DNA of 64,000 nucleotides, from the NCBI GenBank assembly GCA_004213555.1, contig SHAP01000008.1, positions 1 to 64,000 of the forward strand, given 5' to 3'. The position numbers were made by a program, and so were the translations under genes. This document shows positions 10,314 to 20,208 of this stretch, piece after piece. The notes beneath the pieces were generated by a model. The model was not told where the DNA came from. It saw only the letters and a program-made list of their open reading frames with translations, and did not search any database. How positions within the stretch are numbered: the first letter of the stretch is position 1; each line of letters starts with the position of its first letter. This DNA is from Phycisphaeraceae bacterium (GTDB taxonomy: Bacteria > Planctomycetota > Phycisphaerae > Phycisphaerales > SM1A02).

Positions 10314-11612
10314 TCACATGTTCTCGAAGGCAAGTGCTTCGCTGATCCGAGGATCACGGGCAGCCACCAGCGGTGCTTTGGTCATAGAACGACAGATTCC
10401 ACTGACCAGGAAGCCAAAGAATCCAATGAGAAGCAGAAGATCGGTCAACTGAGGTTGATACCCAACATCAATGGATCCCGAACGGGCTCCCGCCGCGAAG
10501 TCCGCCCAGTCCGACGCGTTGGCCAACGCTTCGGCAGGAACCGTGGGCATGATCAGGAGGTAGACATCCACCGCGTGGGCCAGAAGCATCCAAACTGCGA
10601 TGGCGGTCATCACTGGCTTGCAGCGTTTGGTGTGCTTGGTGAGCAACAACACAAATGGCACGAAGAAGTGACCAAAGACCAAAAACCACATCCACGGTGC
10701 CCAAGGACCTGCCACGCGAGCGAGATACCAGGTGGTTTCTTCCGGGATGTTGGCGTACCAAATGAGCATGTACTGGCTGAAGCCGATGTAAGCGTGGAAG
10801 ACAATGCCCAAGCCAAACAGCAACTTGCCCATGTCCTGCCAATGCTCTTGGGTGACCTCATTCAACATCTTGCCTTGACGCTGGACCACGAAGGTCATCA
10901 CGCAGAACAAACTGAAGAAGCCGCAGAAGGACATGGCGAGCAGATTCACCCCGAACATGGTGCTGAACCAGTGGGCTTCAAGGCTCATGGCCCAGTCAAA
11001 TGCTGCGAAGGTCAAGCTCAGCGCAAAAAGCACAATGAAGCCTGGGACCCACTTTTGCATTTTCAAGGTGAGCCGTGGATCACCGCTGGCGTCTTGGGCC
11101 ACCGAAGTGCCGACAAAGAATTTGGATGCCGCAAAGAACACAACAAAGTAGATCACGGCCCGCACCGTCCAGAACGGGACGTTCAGGAAGCCTGCTTTGC
11201 CTTCAATGATGGGGTCCACGTGGGCGGGATCCATCCAGTGCCACACTTTTCCGCCATCCCCAACGAGGACCAGGAAAAAGAATGGAAGAAAGAGAATCCA
11301 GATCCACTGCAAGTTGCTGGTGACGTGCTCAGCCATCCGACGGATCGAAGCCGACCAGCCCGCCTTGGTGGCGTGTTGAATCATGACAAAGAACAAACTG
11401 CCCATGCAAATGGTCAGGATGGTCAAAAAGGCAAAGAGCCAAGACTTGAAGAAATGCTCGGGGGAACCACCCAAGAAGCCGCCAAAGGAAAGGATGGCGG
11501 CCAGAGCAACTCCAGAGACCCCAACCACACTGGCTTTGCTGCCCAAGGCGCGAATTTCAGGACCAGCGCGGTGTTCTTCGCCCAAGGTGATGGACTTCGG
11601 TGCATGCCCCAT
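10314..11612 (-). CDS. actF: Alternative complex III integral membrane subunit ActF (NrfD-like)
   Basis: 432 residues with about ten membrane helices, NrfD/PsrC-like. With ActC it forms the quinol-binding membrane part of the quinol:cytochrome c oxidoreductase that replaces the bc1 complex. Conserved-looking stretches include FFAASKFFVGTS and WAMSLEAHWFST. The ATG at 11612 has a strong GGAGGAGG ribosome-binding site that lies inside the end of actE; the two genes are 4 nt apart. A longer in-frame start exists but has no ribosome-binding site. Confidence 0.93.
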   Translation of the reverse strand: MGHAPKSITLGEEHRAGPEIRALGSKASVVGVSGVALAAILSFGGFLGGSPEHFFKSWLFAFLTILTICMGSLFFVMIQHATKAGWSASIRRMAEHVTSNLQWIWILFLPFFFLVLVGDGGKVWHWMDPAHVDPIIEGKAGFLNVPFWTVRAVIYFVVFFAASKFFVGTSVAQDASGDPRLTLKMQKWVPGFIVLFALSLTFAAFDWAMSLEAHWFSTMFGVNLLAMSFCGFFSLFCVMTFVVQRQGKMLNEVTQEHWQDMGKLLFGLGIVFHAYIGFSQYMLIWYANIPEETTWYLARVAGPWAPWMWFLVFGHFFVPFVLLLTKHTKRCKPVMTAIAVWMLLAHAVDVYLLIMPTVPAEALANASDWADFAAGARSGSIDVGYQPQLTDLLLLIGFFGFLVSGICRSMTKAPLVAARDPRISEALAFENM

Positions 11613-11616
11613 GGCG

Positions 11617-12339
11617 TCAGTCCTCCTCCGCCGGCGCGGCAACAGTTTCAATCATGGTTTCTGCGACAGTCTCGCTGGCTTGCAGGGCCTTCACGTACGC
11701 CGCGATGGCCCAGCGGTCTTCGACCGGAATTTGCGCTTTGTAGCCCGCCATCGATCGAGCGCCCAAGGTGATGGTGGCGTAGATCTGGCCAATGGACTGA
11801 TCAAGGTAGATTTGCTCGTGCAAGTTCTTGGGTTGGACCCAAACGGTGCCGTAAGACAGCGTGGGACTTCCGTCCACCAACGATTGGGCACGGCGGTGAA
11901 TGGGGCCATCGCCCAAGCCACTCCAACCGTGGCACGGGGCGCAGTAAATATTGAATCGTTCCTGTCCCCGGCGGACAAAGTCTTCGGTGACTTCTAGACC
12001 GGAAGGAACCGTATCGGCCCAAACTTCGGCACCGTCTTTGATGACCCGGCCGCGTTCAAGATGGTCATTGGTGCGAAGTTCTCCACGGGCCACGGTGCCT
12101 TCCACGTTGGGTCGCATGGCTCGGCCATCGGCGAACAACGGATTGGCCTGCTGGGTTTTCCAACGGGCCTGGTTGTCCATGTTCTGAATCAAGTGAATCC
12201 GTGGCTCACGTGACTTCTCCGAACGCATCCGCGCGGCAATCGCTGGAGGAAGCAACGCAAAAGTCGTCGCGATCACGGTGGCAATCACCAGGATGCGCGG
12301 CGGCTTGGGAATCGGCGGCAGCATGAATTTGGGCAGCAC
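11617..12339 (-). CDS. actE: Alternative complex III monohaem cytochrome c subunit ActE
   Basis: 240 residues with an N-terminal membrane or signal segment (ILVIATVIATTFALLPPAIA) and one haem motif CAPCH followed by GWSGLGDGP. Family members pass electrons from the pentahaem subunit to the oxidase. I chose GTG at 12339 because GGAGGA sits 8 nt upstream; the ATG at 12324 is too far from it. The gene is 3 nt after actD. Confidence 0.92.
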   Translation of the reverse strand: MLPKFMLPPIPKPPRILVIATVIATTFALLPPAIAARMRSEKSREPRIHLIQNMDNQARWKTQQANPLFADGRAMRPNVEGTVARGELRTNDHLERGRVIKDGAEVWADTVPSGLEVTEDFVRRGQERFNIYCAPCHGWSGLGDGPIHRRAQSLVDGSPTLSYGTVWVQPKNLHEQIYLDQSIGQIYATITLGARSMAGYKAQIPVEDRWAIAAYVKALQASETVAETMIETVAAPAEED

Positions 12340-12342
12340 GCG

Positions 12343-12975
12343 TCAGTCCTCCAAGGTCTCGATGGACATGGGATTCAGAGATTCCATGAACGCTCTGGTG
12401 CGCTCCGGGTGGAACTTGGGATCCTTGGATTCAATCACCAAAAAGAAGCGGTCATCGGTGGCCCGAGCAAACCGAGACGATCGCAAGGTGGGGTGATACA
12501 ACTGCGGCAAGCCGCACAGAATCAACAGCCAAGTCACACAGCCCACGGCAGAGAGCAAAATGGTGAGCTCAAACATCACGGGAATCCACGCTGGCGTGGA
12601 AAGCAGAGGCTTGCCCGAGATCAGGAAGTCGTAACCACGAATCGGAACCAACGCCCAGAAGTCGAAGCTGGTGGCATTGGTGAACCACTGCAAGATGAAC
12701 CCGGACACCAAGCCTGTGGCCCCGCCGCCCAGCACCAAAAGGGGCAAGATGGTGGGCTTGATGCCCATGGCTTTGTCCAAGCCGTGGACGGGATAGGGCG
12801 TGTGGGTGTCCCACCAACGGAAGCCTTGTTGGCGTGCAGATTTGGCGGCGGCCATGATCTGGGCTGGCGTATCGAATTCGGCCATCAAGCCCCATCCGGC
12901 CTTTTCAACCGCGGGTGCCTCGGTGACGGTCTCGCCTTCAGTGACGGGGCGAATGAAGTCGGGAAGCGTGGTCAT
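12343..12975 (-). CDS. actD: Alternative complex III subunit ActD (DUF3341)
   Basis: 210 residues. A soluble N-terminal part with [17 protein letters not shown] and [18 protein letters not shown], typical of DUF3341, is followed by two membrane helices and a soluble C-terminus. ActD is a structural subunit near the membrane subunit ActC, whose gene it overlaps (ATGA at 12972-12975). Confidence 0.93.
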   Translation of the reverse strand: MTTLPDFIRPVTEGETVTEAPAVEKAGWGLMAEFDTPAQIMAAAKSARQQGFRWWDTHTPYPVHGLDKAMGIKPTILPLLVLGGGATGLVSGFILQWFTNATSFDFWALVPIRGYDFLISGKPLLSTPAWIPVMFELTILLSAVGCVTWLLILCGLPQLYHPTLRSSRFARATDDRFFLVIESKDPKFHPERTRAFMESLNPMSIETLED

Positions 12976-14414
12976 GCCGTCTGCTCCTTTCCGGAGTCGT
13001 CGTGGTCATCGTGATGCTCAAGCGCGCCGCCGCGGGGATCGTGGGGATCGGCCTCGGGCATCACGGTCTTCACTTCGGCGATGGCAATCACCGGAAGGAA
13101 GCGAATGAACAACAAGAACAAGGTGAAGAAGAGGCCAAACGAGCCAACCAACATGGCCCAGTCAACCCAACTCGGGGTGAAGTACGCCCAGCTGGAAGGC
13201 AAGAAGTCTTGCTCCAGCGAAAGCACGATCACAAAGCGTTCGAACCACATGCCCACATTCACACACATGACGACAAACATCATGATGGGGATGCTGGTGC
13301 GGCACTTGCGGAACCAGAACAACTGGGGCGAAACCACGTTGCAGAAGATCATGATCCAGTACGCCCAAGCATGCTGACCGGTGGCCCGGTTCACAAAGAC
13401 AAAGCTCTCGTATGGGGCTTGCGAGTACCACGCAATGAAGAATTCCATAGAGTAGGCGTAGCCCACGATCGACCCGGTCAACAGAATCACCTTGTTCATG
13501 TTTTCAAGGTGCCGCATGGTGATGAAGTTCTTCAGCCCCCAAATCTGTCGGGCTGGTACCGCAAGCGTGACCACCATCGCAAAGCCGCCAAAGACGGCCC
13601 CGGCCACAAAGTACGGCGGGAAGATGGTGGTGTGCCAACCTGGCAACTGGCTGACCGCAAAGTCAAAAGACACCACCGAGTGGACCGAAAGCACCAGCGG
13701 AGTGGCGAGGGCGGCCAGCAACAGGTAGGCCCGTTCGTAGCGGTGCCAGTGGCGGGTCGAACCTCGCCAACCCAGACTGAAGAGGCCGTAGCCCAAAGCC
13801 TTCAATTTCGTGTTGGCCCGATCTCGCATGGTGGCCAAGTCGGGAACCATGCCCAAATACCAGAACAACAGCGAGACCGTGAAATAGGTCGAGACCGCAA
13901 ACACGTCCCACAGCAATGGAGATCGGAACTGCGGCCACATCTCCATTTGGTTGGGAATAGGGAACAACCAGTACGCGAGCCAAACTCGACCCACGTGGAT
14001 GCCGGGGAAGGTCCCCGCACAAACCACCGCGAAGATGGTCATGGCTTCAGCAAATCGGTTGATCGCAGTCCGCCACTTCTGACGGAAGAGAAACAAAATG
14101 GCCGAGATCAGGGTGCCGGCGTGACCGATGCCGACCCAGAACACAAAGTTCACGATCGGAAAGCCCCACATCACGGGGTTGGCGTTGCCCCACACTCCAA
14201 CTCCAGTGAAGAACAAATAGCCAATCATCAAACCGAACATGGAAGCCAGCAGGCTGGACACACTGAGGGCGATGTACCACCCAAGCGGTGGCTTCGGCGA
14301 TTCTGCGGCCTGCAGAACTTCGGATGTCACGGTGCTGAGCGAATCGTGGTTGTCCACGAGGGGGGCCCGTTCACCGGGAATTTCCCAAACGGTATTGGTG
14401 TCAATGGAGCTCAT
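12972..14414 (-). CDS. actC: Alternative complex III membrane subunit ActC (NrfD/PsrC family)
   Basis: About 480 residues with ten membrane helices in the polysulfide reductase NrfD fold; this subunit holds the quinol site and contacts the iron-sulfur subunit ActB. Segments such as [34 protein letters not shown] and [12 protein letters not shown] match the family. The C-terminus is charged and His-rich. ATG at 14414 is preferred, 15 nt after actB; a TTG four codons upstream is possible. No strong ribosome-binding site is visible, so coupling to actB is likely. Confidence 0.94.
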   Translation of the reverse strand: MSSIDTNTVWEIPGERAPLVDNHDSLSTVTSEVLQAAESPKPPLGWYIALSVSSLLASMFGLMIGYLFFTGVGVWGNANPVMWGFPIVNFVFWVGIGHAGTLISAILFLFRQKWRTAINRFAEAMTIFAVVCAGTFPGIHVGRVWLAYWLFPIPNQMEMWPQFRSPLLWDVFAVSTYFTVSLLFWYLGMVPDLATMRDRANTKLKALGYGLFSLGWRGSTRHWHRYERAYLLLAALATPLVLSVHSVVSFDFAVSQLPGWHTTIFPPYFVAGAVFGGFAMVVTLAVPARQIWGLKNFITMRHLENMNKVILLTGSIVGYAYSMEFFIAWYSQAPYESFVFVNRATGQHAWAYWIMIFCNVVSPQLFWFRKCRTSIPIMMFVVMCVNVGMWFERFVIVLSLEQDFLPSSWAYFTPSWVDWAMLVGSFGLFFTLFLLFIRFLPVIAIAEVKTVMPEADPHDPRGGALEHHDDHDDSGKEQTA

Positions 14415-14429
14415 GGCAAGAACCAAGGA

Positions 14430-17400
14430 TCAATGATCCTCGTGACCCTCCGTTCCGTGATCGTGGTGATCGTGACCATCGTGGTCGTGATGGCCGTGGT
14501 CGCCGTGGTCGCCGTGGCCGCCGTGGCCGCCGTGGCCGCCGTGGCCGCCGTGGCCATGATGACCGTGGCCGTCCCCCTCGGAGCCACCCCCATACGGGTT
14601 TCTGACTTTGGCGAGGTATTGGGTTCGGGCACTGACATGAAGCTCTTCAAGCATCTGATAGGTGCGTTCGTTGCGGAAGAGTTTGGCCACGCGGCTGTTC
14701 TCATCCCGCAGGTCGCCGAAAACGATCGCGTCCGTGGAACAAGCTTGACCGCACGCCGGAACAATCGTTCCGTCTGCGATGGGCACCGCCGCGTCTCCGT
14801 TGGGCAATTCGAGTTGCCCGCCACCGTCGCGACCGCCGGCCTTGGCCCACGCGTTCTTGGCCTTGATTCGTTCGGCCGCGATGCGCTGGGTGCAGTATGT
14901 GCATTTCTCCATGACACCTCGCATGCGAACCGTCACTTCGGGGTTCAGCTGCAACCGCTTCAAGTCGTCAGGGGTGGCTTGCTTGCCTGGCTCGTAGTAG
15001 TCGGGCTGAACCTTCAAGATGCCACCTTCGCGAAGCGGATCGCGGTGGTGGTAGTCAAAGTAGTTGAACCGTCGAACCTTGTACGGACAGTTGTTGGAGC
15101 AGTACCGCGTGCCGATGCAGCGGTTGTACACCATGGCGTTCAGGCCTTCCTCATCGTGCACGGTGGCAGCCACCGGACACACCTGCTCGCAGGGTGCATT
15201 TTCGCACTGCATGCAGGTGACGGGTTGGATGGCAACCTTGTCAAGTTGATCGCCATCGATCTGACCATCGGATTCGTTGAACGCGTAGTAGCGATCCAAA
15301 CGCAGCCAGTGCATTTCGCGGCCGCGAAGCACTTGATCTTTGCCAACGACCGGAATGTTATTTTCCGATTGGCACGCCACCACGCACGCGGAGCAACCCG
15401 TGCACTTGTTGAGGTCGATGGCCATCGCCCAGCGATAGCGGCCGTTTTCCAGCGTGTTCTCTTCCCACTGCGAGATGCGGTGCACCACGTGCGTGCGGTG
15501 CTTGGCAAAGCCAGGGTCTTTCTTGAACTCGTTGACATCGGCCTCGCGGAAGATGGTGGGCAGGCGTTCAGCAATCCCCATGTGGCCGCGGGTGTCCACA
15601 TCAATGGCGTGGTGGTCCTGCGTCGTGGCCAAGGGGTAGGTCCCGGAAGCCTTCACAATCGTGGCGCCATCACGCATCCAAGGCGACGCCAAATCGCGAA
15701 GAGATTCGAAGCGGAATCCAGCTCCACCGCAGATGCGTCCATTGAAAGCACGGCCGCCACCAAGCGACAGTTGGACCGTTTGATCCGCCATGCCAGGAGC
15801 ACGAAGCACCACGGCTTCAATCGACTGACCGCCCACCGAAATGGTCACCATGTCACCGTCGCCGACGTCAAGTTCTCGGGCCGACTTCGGACTCATCAAG
15901 ACGGCGTTGTCCCAAGTCAGTTTGGTGATGGGATCAGGGAGCTCTTGCAACCAACCGTTGTTGGCGAAGCGTCCATCCCAGAGGGTGGGCGACGCCGTAA
16001 ATCGCAAGGTCCAACCTTCACCGGTGGTGGGAAGCGGCGCGACCGAGCCACCGGTAATCGATGGAGAGACCGCACTGGTGGCCGACCCTTCCACCACACC
16101 GTCATGCAGCGCGGTGCGCCAGGCGGCGGTGTTGCCCAAGAAGTTTGCTTCCACTTGGACGCGAGCGGGTGTGAAGCTTCCCATCAGAGCGGAAAGCACT
16201 TCGATTGCGTTGCGGCCACCAAAGAGAGGCATCACCAGAGGTTGGGCAATGGAAATAGAACCATCGCCGTTGGTGACATCGTTCCATGCCTCAAGCCAGT
16301 GGGCCGCCGGCAAGTGCCACGTCGACGCCATGCCTGTTTCGTTGTTGTGGGCACCAAGGTGGATGCGGTGCGCCGCTTTGGCGTACGCCTTGGTGAAGCC
16401 TTCAACATCATGGGCCGGGTTGGCATCCAGCACGATGATGGCTTCGAAGGAACCGCTCTCGGCGTCACGCACGAACGCTTGCATGGCGGATGCCAGAGGG
16501 GCATCGTTCAACGGACGCCAGAACGCAGTGGTTCCGATCGAACCCAGCGCGGCATTCATGCGACAGGCCGCGGCTTGCACGGCAGGATCGGCATCGGGTC
16601 CAGCGACAACCAAGGCATGCTTGCCCGCCGCTTTGAGATCTTCAACCGCATGGGCGACGGCTTCGGAAAGTCCATTGGGCGCTTTCACAGCACCGCCACC
16701 GATTCCAGCCTCAAATGCCGCGGCAAGCGCGGGGAAGTTGGCCGCGGAGACGGTGTGGCGTTCATCGGCGTTGGCACCAGTCACGGTGAGGATCGACTCG
16801 AACGCGTAGACACGGCTCATGTGGCCGTGGCTGTCGGGCGTTCGTTTGGCGGCCCAGCCACGAGCATTGCCGGTGGCATCGGCATCGGTGCCCAGTGGGT
16901 CACCATCAAGCACCAACACGCAATCGGCTTCGTCCCACTTGTGGTCCGGACGCATGGGCGCGCCGAACACGGCCGTGGTGGCGCTGACCAAATGATCGAG
17001 GCACACTGGCTCGAAGGTCACCCAACGGGCCCCGGGGAATTGGGCCAAAAAGGATTTCTTGGCAGCCTTGGCCGAAGGGCCTGACATTGCGGGCCCGACC
17101 ACGGCAATCTTGTCTGCCGCAACTCCAGCCAAATCAGAAGCGCAGAACGAGTCGAAGGCCGACCAATCGGATGGGGCACCATCTTGCAGAACCGCCCGGC
17201 TGCGATCGATGTCGTACAGATCAAGCAAGGTGGCTTGGGCGAACGAGTCGGTGCCACCGCCGTAGAACGATTCGTGGCCTTCCAACTTCACAGGGCGGCC
17301 GTCCATGGACGCCGCCACCATCGGAACGCCTCGGCCGGCAAACTCCCAAGCCGTGGCGTAATGCTCCGCTTCACCAGGGATGCGACCTTCGGGACGGTTG

Positions 17401-17678
17401 GCATACGGCGCGATTTCCTCAACCGGCCAACGGCGACATCCGCCAAGACCAATGCCGGCCAAAGCGAAGGATGCGCCCATGACTTTCAAGAATGTCCGGC
17501 GATCATCGGACATCAATTCCGAAGCGCCTTTGGGGAACTCTCGGTGCATGTACTCGCGGAATTCAGCGGTATCTGCAACGTGATCCAGAGAACGCCAATA
17601 GGCGGAGCCTCCTGATTTCGCGCCTTGAATGGGTGCGCTCGGTGCGGTGTTGTCTTCGTTGGCGTTGGTGTCAATCAT
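14430..17678 (-). CDS. actB: Alternative complex III subunit ActB (molybdopterin-like plus iron-sulfur domains) with His-rich tail
   Basis: 1082 residues. After a leader with a twin-arginine motif ([18 protein letters not shown]) comes a molybdopterin-oxidoreductase-like domain that in this family usually holds no molybdenum cofactor. A ferredoxin domain with four cysteine clusters follows: [35 protein letters not shown] and CTYC...CGQAC. These carry electrons from ActC to haem subunit ActA. The last 50 residues are a His/Gly/Asp-rich tail with GHG tandem repeats, not needed for the family function and perhaps metal-binding. The ATG at 17678 overlaps the actA stop (ATGA). Confidence 0.95.
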   Translation of the reverse strand: MIDTNANEDNTAPSAPIQGAKSGGSAYWRSLDHVADTAEFREYMHREFPKGASELMSDDRRTFLKVMGASFALAGIGLGGCRRWPVEEIAPYANRPEGRIPGEAEHYATAWEFAGRGVPMVAASMDGRPVKLEGHESFYGGGTDSFAQATLLDLYDIDRSRAVLQDGAPSDWSAFDSFCASDLAGVAADKIAVVGPAMSGPSAKAAKKSFLAQFPGARWVTFEPVCLDHLVSATTAVFGAPMRPDHKWDEADCVLVLDGDPLGTDADATGNARGWAAKRTPDSHGHMSRVYAFESILTVTGANADERHTVSAANFPALAAAFEAGIGGGAVKAPNGLSEAVAHAVEDLKAAGKHALVVAGPDADPAVQAAACRMNAALGSIGTTAFWRPLNDAPLASAMQAFVRDAESGSFEAIIVLDANPAHDVEGFTKAYAKAAHRIHLGAHNNETGMASTWHLPAAHWLEAWNDVTNGDGSISIAQPLVMPLFGGRNAIEVLSALMGSFTPARVQVEANFLGNTAAWRTALHDGVVEGSATSAVSPSITGGSVAPLPTTGEGWTLRFTASPTLWDGRFANNGWLQELPDPITKLTWDNAVLMSPKSARELDVGDGDMVTISVGGQSIEAVVLRAPGMADQTVQLSLGGGRAFNGRICGGAGFRFESLRDLASPWMRDGATIVKASGTYPLATTQDHHAIDVDTRGHMGIAERLPTIFREADVNEFKKDPGFAKHRTHVVHRISQWEENTLENGRYRWAMAIDLNKCTGCSACVVACQSENNIPVVGKDQVLRGREMHWLRLDRYYAFNESDGQIDGDQLDKVAIQPVTCMQCENAPCEQVCPVAATVHDEEGLNAMVYNRCIGTRYCSNNCPYKVRRFNYFDYHHRDPLREGGILKVQPDYYEPGKQATPDDLKRLQLNPEVTVRMRGVMEKCTYCTQRIAAERIKAKNAWAKAGGRDGGGQLELPNGDAAVPIADGTIVPACGQACSTDAIVFGDLRDENSRVAKLFRNERTYQMLEELHVSARTQYLAKVRNPYGGGSEGDGHGHHGHGGHGGHGGHGGHGDHGDHGHHDHDGHDHHDHGTEGHEDH
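14496..14557 (-). repeat. 9-nt tandem repeat encoding the His-rich tail of ActB
   Basis: Seven units of nine bases begin at 14496, 14505, 14514, 14523, 14532, 14541 and 14550 (plus-strand phase GTGGYCGCC). On the coding strand each unit encodes Gly-His-Gly or Gly-Asp-His. The array is in frame, so copy-number changes would only alter tail length. Confidence 0.85.
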
Positions 17679-18340
17679 CGGTGGCACGTGCTGCAATCTT
17701 GCGAAGGGTTCACCGCGAACTGGTCACGGATTCGTTCGTGGTAATCGGCTTCGGCTTCCGCCTCACCGTCGAATTTCCAAGCGAGATTGGTCACCAATGC
17801 GGGATCACGCAAATGGGGCTCGGGATTTCGGTGGCACTCCAAGCACCAACCCATCGACAACTTCTCCTCTTGCCACACCTCTTCCATGAGATCCACCCGG
17901 CCGTGGCAAGACACGCAGGAAACCCCGCGGTTGACGTGGGCCGCATGGTTGAAATAGGAATAATCAGGCAAGTCGTGAACCCGAACCCAGCGGACTGGCT
18001 CACCGCTTTCCCAGCTTTGCCGCAACGGTTCGAGCAAAGGGGAATCCTTTTTGATGTGAGCATGGCAGTTCATGCACGTCTGGGTAGGAGGGATCGCAGC
18101 GTGGGCTGCATCTTCCACAGTGTTGTGGCAATAGCGACAGTCGATCCCAAGCTCACCCGCATGAAGTGCGTGTGAGTATGGAATGGGTTGCTCTGGCATG
18201 TAGCCCACATCTGTGGTCTTTGGGCTAAAACCAAAAGCAACCACAAAGACGGCGTACAGAGGAAAAGTCGCGCCAAAGAGGAGCGCTCCAGGAAGGAGAA
18301 GGTTGCTCCACTTGGGGAAGACGTAGTGGTACCGGCCCAT
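17675..18340 (-). CDS. actA: Alternative complex III pentahaem cytochrome c subunit ActA
   Basis: 221 residues: one N-terminal membrane helix (LLPGALLFGATFPLYAVFVV) and five CxxCH haem motifs (CRYCH, CMNCH, CVSCH, CLECH, CSTCH), exactly the ActA arrangement. It is the periplasmic electron-exit module. The ATG at 18340 is preceded by GAGG at -9 and gives the canonical short N-terminus; a longer reading frame upstream has no family character. It is the first gene of the 13-kb act-cta operon. Confidence 0.95.
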   Translation of the reverse strand: MGRYHYVFPKWSNLLLPGALLFGATFPLYAVFVVAFGFSPKTTDVGYMPEQPIPYSHALHAGELGIDCRYCHNTVEDAAHAAIPPTQTCMNCHAHIKKDSPLLEPLRQSWESGEPVRWVRVHDLPDYSYFNHAAHVNRGVSCVSCHGRVDLMEEVWQEEKLSMGWCLECHRNPEPHLRDPALVTNLAWKFDGEAEAEADYHERIRDQFAVNPSQDCSTCHR

Positions 18341-18425
18341 CGGTGCCTCGCCAATTCTGGTGATCTTGACCCGTCTCGCTGCCGCACCGTACGACAAGAA
18401 ACAGATCAAAACTCCAAGTCGATAA

Positions 18426-18454
18426 ATCGTATCCGAATGGTGCAAAACCCTCAA
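18426..18454 (-). promoter_or_regulatory. Promoter of the act-cta operon (TTGAGG-17-TACGAT)
   Basis: On the minus strand TTGAGG (18454-18449) and TACGAT (18431-18426) are separated by 17 nt. A start near 18419 would give a leader of about 80 nt with a Shine-Dalgarno site. This is the clearest sigma70-like promoter in the window and contrasts with the leaderless pattern elsewhere. Confidence 0.55.
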
Positions 18455-18509
18455 ACAAACAACAGGGTGTGATCGATTCTCAATTGGCCAGAAATCACCA
18501 AATTCTGCG

Positions 18510-18515
18510 TAGAAT
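18510..18515 (+). promoter_or_regulatory. -10-like TAGAAT before tatD
   Basis: TAGAAT ends 9 nt before the ATG at 18525, leaving room for at most a few leader bases. No Shine-Dalgarno sequence is seen. The gap is shared with the divergent act-cta promoter. Confidence 0.48.
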
Positions 18516-18524
18516 GAAGACGAC

Positions 18525-19331
18525 ATGTTCGACACCCACTGCCACTTGCGCTTCCCCGATTACGAACCGCTTGGCGGGGCCACCAAGGTGTTGGACCGAG
18601 CGACCGAAGCCGGTGTTCGTGGGGCGATTACCGTGGCCACAACCGTCGAAGACGCGCTCCTGTCGGCCAAGTTGGCCGAATCGGACGTTCGTCTTTGGCA
18701 CACCGCCGGGGTGCACCCTCTGTATGCCGATCAGCCTGGGGCCCTGGAAGATCTCAAAGCCATCGCTGAACGACCAAAATGCGTCGCATTTGGCGAACTT
18801 GGCCTGGACCAGCACTACGCAAAGCCTGCTCAACATATTCAAATTGCGTCATTAGAAGGTCAGCTCGAGCTCATTTCCCGCTGGAGACGAGACGGTTTGG
18901 CGAAACCCGTCGTGATTCACTGCCGCAAAGCCACCGCCGAATTAATCCCCAGACTGAACGATTCCGGAATTCCTGCCGACCAGTTCGTCTTCCACTGCTT
19001 CACCGGAACGCCAGCGGAAGCTCGTGACGTGCTGGACTTTGGGGCTTGGATCTCATTCACTGGCGTGGTGACGTTTCAAAATGCCCCGGAAGTGGCTCGA
19101 GCGGCATCGCTGGTTCCCAACGATCGCATCATGGCCGAAACCGACGCGCCATTTATGACGCCAGCCCCCCATCGAAACACCAAGCCCAACGAGCCGAAGT
19201 TTGTGGTGCATGTTTGCGAAGCTTTGGCCAAGATTCGAGGCTGCACTCCGCAAGCGATGGAAGAGATGCTGGACGCCAATGCCGAGCGGTTCTTTGGAAT
19301 CACACTTCCCGATTCACCTCGCGCCTTTTGA
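18525..19331 (+). CDS. tatD: TatD-family metal-dependent hydrolase/DNase
   Basis: 268 residues, the normal size for TatD. The amidohydrolase-like barrel has the N-terminal DTHCHL metal motif (His5, His7), a Glu in AFGELGLDQHY, His in VIHCRK and FHCFTG, and a catalytic Asp in AETDAPFMTPAPHR. TatD enzymes are Mg-dependent 3'-5' nucleases of the cytoplasm implicated in DNA repair or turnover. The start follows TAGAAT by 9 nt. Confidence 0.95.
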   Translation: MFDTHCHLRFPDYEPLGGATKVLDRATEAGVRGAITVATTVEDALLSAKLAESDVRLWHTAGVHPLYADQPGALEDLKAIAERPKCVAFGELGLDQHYAKPAQHIQIASLEGQLELISRWRRDGLAKPVVIHCRKATAELIPRLNDSGIPADQFVFHCFTGTPAEARDVLDFGAWISFTGVVTFQNAPEVARAASLVPNDRIMAETDAPFMTPAPHRNTKPNEPKFVVHVCEALAKIRGCTPQAMEEMLDANAERFFGITLPDSPRAF

Positions 19332-19359
19332 TCACGGCTTCAGCATAAGGTTGCATGTC

Positions 19360-20208
19360 GTGAACTCTTCTTCTCCCCGTGTTGTCAGTCTGCTTCCAGC
19401 GGCCACCGAATGGATGGCGCAGTTGGGATCAAGCGATCAACTCGTGGGACGATCGCATGCGTGCAACTGCCCTTCGAACATCAGCCATGTGCCGTGTGTG
19501 ACAAAAGCTGACGACAACGGCTGGTCGCTGGACAGACAACTTTTGCTGTCATTGGAACCAGACTTGGTCCTGGTGCAAAACAGCTGCGCGGTCTGCAGTC
19601 CTACCGCATTGGACCTTCCTTCAAGTCTGAACACCTGCAATCTGGACGCCAAGCGCATTGAGGAAGTCCTGGAATTGCCTTTGATTTTGGGCGAAGCTGT
19701 TGGACACAAAAAAAAGGGCGCCGAGTGTGTGGCCCAGCTTCGCGAAGACTGGTGGGGCGCTGTTGACCATGTCGCGCCCTACGTCCCGGGACCAACCGCG
19801 CTTGTTTTGGAATGGACCGATCCTCTTTTTGTGGCCGGACACTGGACCCCGCAGATGATTCAAGCCGCTGGTGCAAGACCCCTGCTTATCACAGAACCCG
19901 GGGCACGCTCGATTGGCTTCGAAATCGAAGAGGTGAAGGAATCCGATCCAGATTGGATCATCATTTCACCGTGCGGCTTGGATGCCGAAGCCACCCAAAA
20001 AGCAGTCAAAAGTATGTGTGCCGGTCCACTTGGTGATCTGCGTGCCATTCAAGAAGGTCGACTGATTGTGGTGGAAGGGACCCGTGGATTCTCTCGTCCT
20101 GGGCCTGGCCTGTTCACTTTGTTCCGCGGGTTGGTGGCAATGTTCCAGAACAAGCCCGAGCTCGCCACACCAAACAACTTCGGCATGTCTGGGCAACCTT
20201 CAGTCTGA
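19360..20208 (+). CDS. BtuF-like cobalamin-binding protein without signal peptide
   Basis: 282 residues of the periplasmic-binding-protein fold PF01497. Typical motifs are VVSLLPAATEWMAQLG at the start, VGRSHACNCP, and LEWTDPLFVAGHWTPQMI in the second lobe. No signal peptide or lipobox is present with the GTG start at 19360 (AAGG 9 nt upstream), and no BtuC/BtuD permease is nearby. Family members of this type are annotated as cobalamin-binding proteins and are often cytoplasmic. It may bind B12 or a related ligand without transport. The 3' end overlaps the convergent DUF1573 gene by 9 nt. Confidence 0.8.
   Translation: MNSSSPRVVSLLPAATEWMAQLGSSDQLVGRSHACNCPSNISHVPCVTKADDNGWSLDRQLLLSLEPDLVLVQNSCAVCSPTALDLPSSLNTCNLDAKRIEEVLELPLILGEAVGHKKKGAECVAQLREDWWGAVDHVAPYVPGPTALVLEWTDPLFVAGHWTPQMIQAAGARPLLITEPGARSIGFEIEEVKESDPDWIIISPCGLDAEATQKAVKSMCAGPLGDLRAIQEGRLIVVEGTRGFSRPGPGLFTLFRGLVAMFQNKPELATPNNFGMSGQPSV

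Noticed and set aside
10140-11771. 543-codon plus-strand open frame opposite actF
   Set aside because: Shadow of the actF coding strand; no ribosome-binding site and no recognisable product.
14496-14557. CRISPR-like or intergenic tandem array
   Set aside because: The 9-nt units lie inside actB, are in frame, and have no spacers; they encode the His-rich tail.
13002-17084. 1360-codon plus-strand open frame opposite actB and actC
   Set aside because: It is the mirror of strongly coding minus-strand genes; its translation is Arg/His/Gly-rich with no domain, and the high G+C third positions explain the lack of stops.
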